Positions 5,692 to 6,516 of a DNA stretch of 6,516 nt are shown one piece after another. The notes under the pieces are model-generated. The model ran no database searches, was not told the origin of the DNA, and saw nothing but the letters and a program-made list of their open reading frames with translations. The translations under genes were made by a program, and so were the position numbers. The stretch covers positions 1 to 6,516 of the forward strand of contig JAEWIK010000065.1 of assembly GCA_023387135.1 (NCBI GenBank). The letters run 5' to 3'. How positions within the stretch are numbered: the first letter of the stretch is position 1; each line of letters opens with the position of its first letter. The stretch is from Actinomycetes bacterium. GTDB taxonomy: Bacteria > Actinomycetota > Actinomycetes > Propionibacteriales > Propionibacteriaceae.

Positions 5692-6516
5692 CCGACGTGC
5701 TGGCGGACACCAGGACCCGGGCACGGGTCGAGCCCGACCCCCTGCTGGAGGTCACCGGGCTGGAGCGCCACTTCGAGGGGCTGCGGGCCGTGGACGGGAT
5801 CTCGTTCAGCGTCGGCGCGCACGAGGTGGTGTCGATCATCGGCCCCAACGGCTCCGGGAAGACCACGACGCTCAACCTCGTGACGGGGACGATCCGCGCC
5901 CACGCCGGCACCGTCACCCTCGACGGCCGCAGGATCGACCACTCCGACACCTCGCGGATCGCCGAGCAGGGGATAGCGCGCACCTTCCAGAACGGCAGGG
6001 TGTTCGCGACGCTGTCGGTGGCCGACAACGTCGAGGTCGGGCTGCACTCGGCGCTGCAGGCGACCCGTCCCTTCCGCGGGCTGTCGCGGTTCTTCCTGCT
6101 GCGGTGGGTGGCGCTGTTGGGCGAGTTGTTCGTCGCGGTGATCGGGACGCCGTCGGCGCGCCGCGAGCGGGCGGCAATCGACGCGACGGTGGAGACCGAG
6201 ATCAGGCGCTTCCAGGAGCGGCTCGGGCCTCGCCGGGACGATCCCGCGTACTCGCTCAGCTACGCCAACCGGCGGCGGACCGAGATAGCGCGCGCGCTGG
6301 CGCTGCGTCCGCGGCTGCTGGTCCTCGACGAACCGACGGCGGGGATGAACCAGTCGGAGACCGCCGAGGTGCTCGAACAGTTGCTCGACCTGAAGGCCGA
6401 GGGGCAGGCGATCCTGCTCGTCGAGCACAAGCTCGACCTCGTCATGACGGTGTCGGACAGGGTCATCGTGATGGACGGCGGCAGGATCATCGCCCAGGGC
6501 AGGCCCGACCAGGTGC
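5688..6516 (+). CDS. LivG-type ABC transporter ATP-binding protein, 3' end outside window
   Basis: 276 codons are visible before the right edge. The ATG at 5688 overlaps the permease stop as ATGA, with AGGA at 5680-5683, so translation is coupled. Motifs in order: Walker A GPNGSGKTT (52-60), Q-loop ARTFQN with Q101, signature LSYANRRR (190-197), Walker B LLVLDEPTAGMN (210-221; D214, E215), and switch His247 in LLVEHK. The extended region after the Q-loop and the IIGPNGSGKTT and EPTAGMN spellings are LivG-like. It hydrolyses ATP on the cytoplasmic face to drive import, normally paired with a LivF subunit, expected just downstream. Two oddities: the signature has Ala-Asn where LivG proteins usually have Gly-Gln, and residues 135-153 form an unusually hydrophobic insert. 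No Cys and four Met are present in the visible part. The C-terminal end is missing only because of the window edge. Confidence 0.93.
   Translation, partial: MTDVLADTRTRARVEPDPLLEVTGLERHFEGLRAVDGISFSVGAHEVVSIIGPNGSGKTTTLNLVTGTIRAHAGTVTLDGRRIDHSDTSRIAEQGIARTFQNGRVFATLSVADNVEVGLHSALQATRPFRGLSRFFLLRWVALLGELFVAVIGTPSARRERAAIDATVETEIRRFQERLGPRRDDPAYSLSYANRRRTEIARALALRPRLLVLDEPTAGMNQSETAEVLEQLLDLKAEGQAILLVEHKLDLVMTVSDRVIVMDGGRIIAQGRPDQV

Overview
The window is GC-rich (roughly 70% by eye), densely coding, and uses G/C third positions, GTG starts and many AGG arginine codons. This points to a high-GC actinomycete. I cannot place it further with confidence; Pseudonocardiales or a relative is only a guess. 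It holds one locus built from two divergent transcription units around a 579-bp non-coding region.

Layout. On the minus strand, 1-1015 encodes a luciferase-like (LLM class) flavin-dependent oxidoreductase whose last few codons run off the left edge. The spacer at 1016-1594 holds a candidate rightward promoter (about 1137-1166), an inverted repeat (1106-1122), a 34-residue Cys-rich leader ORF (1249-1353) and a strong RNA stem (1342-1435) whose 5' arm overlaps the end of that ORF. The rightward operon then runs: a uroporphyrinogen-decarboxylase-superfamily protein with a zinc/thiol methyltransferase signature (1595-2686); a Liv-type lipoprotein solute-binding protein (2719-3867); a fused LivH-LivM permease (3889-5691); and a LivG-type ATPase (5688 to beyond the right edge), which overlaps the permease by an ATGA. 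A LivF-type second ATPase would be expected just outside the window.

Working interpretation (inference): this is a sulfur-scavenging locus controlled by cysteine supply. Two independent observations support it. First, the leader peptide has 6 Cys and 3 Met in 34 residues, with five Cys in a seven-residue run, mostly rare TGT codons. This is the design of a cysteine-sensing attenuator. Second, the oxidoreductase, the URO-D-family protein and the binding protein together (about 1,080 residues) have no internal Met at all and only three Cys. Those three are the two presumed zinc ligands and the lipobox cysteine. Such sulfur sparing is known from proteins made during sulfur starvation. In the proposed model, the transporter imports an organosulfur compound, the zinc enzyme handles a methyl/thiol step, and the flavin-dependent enzyme cleaves or oxidises the carbon-sulfur compound. 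The substrate cannot be read from the sequence.
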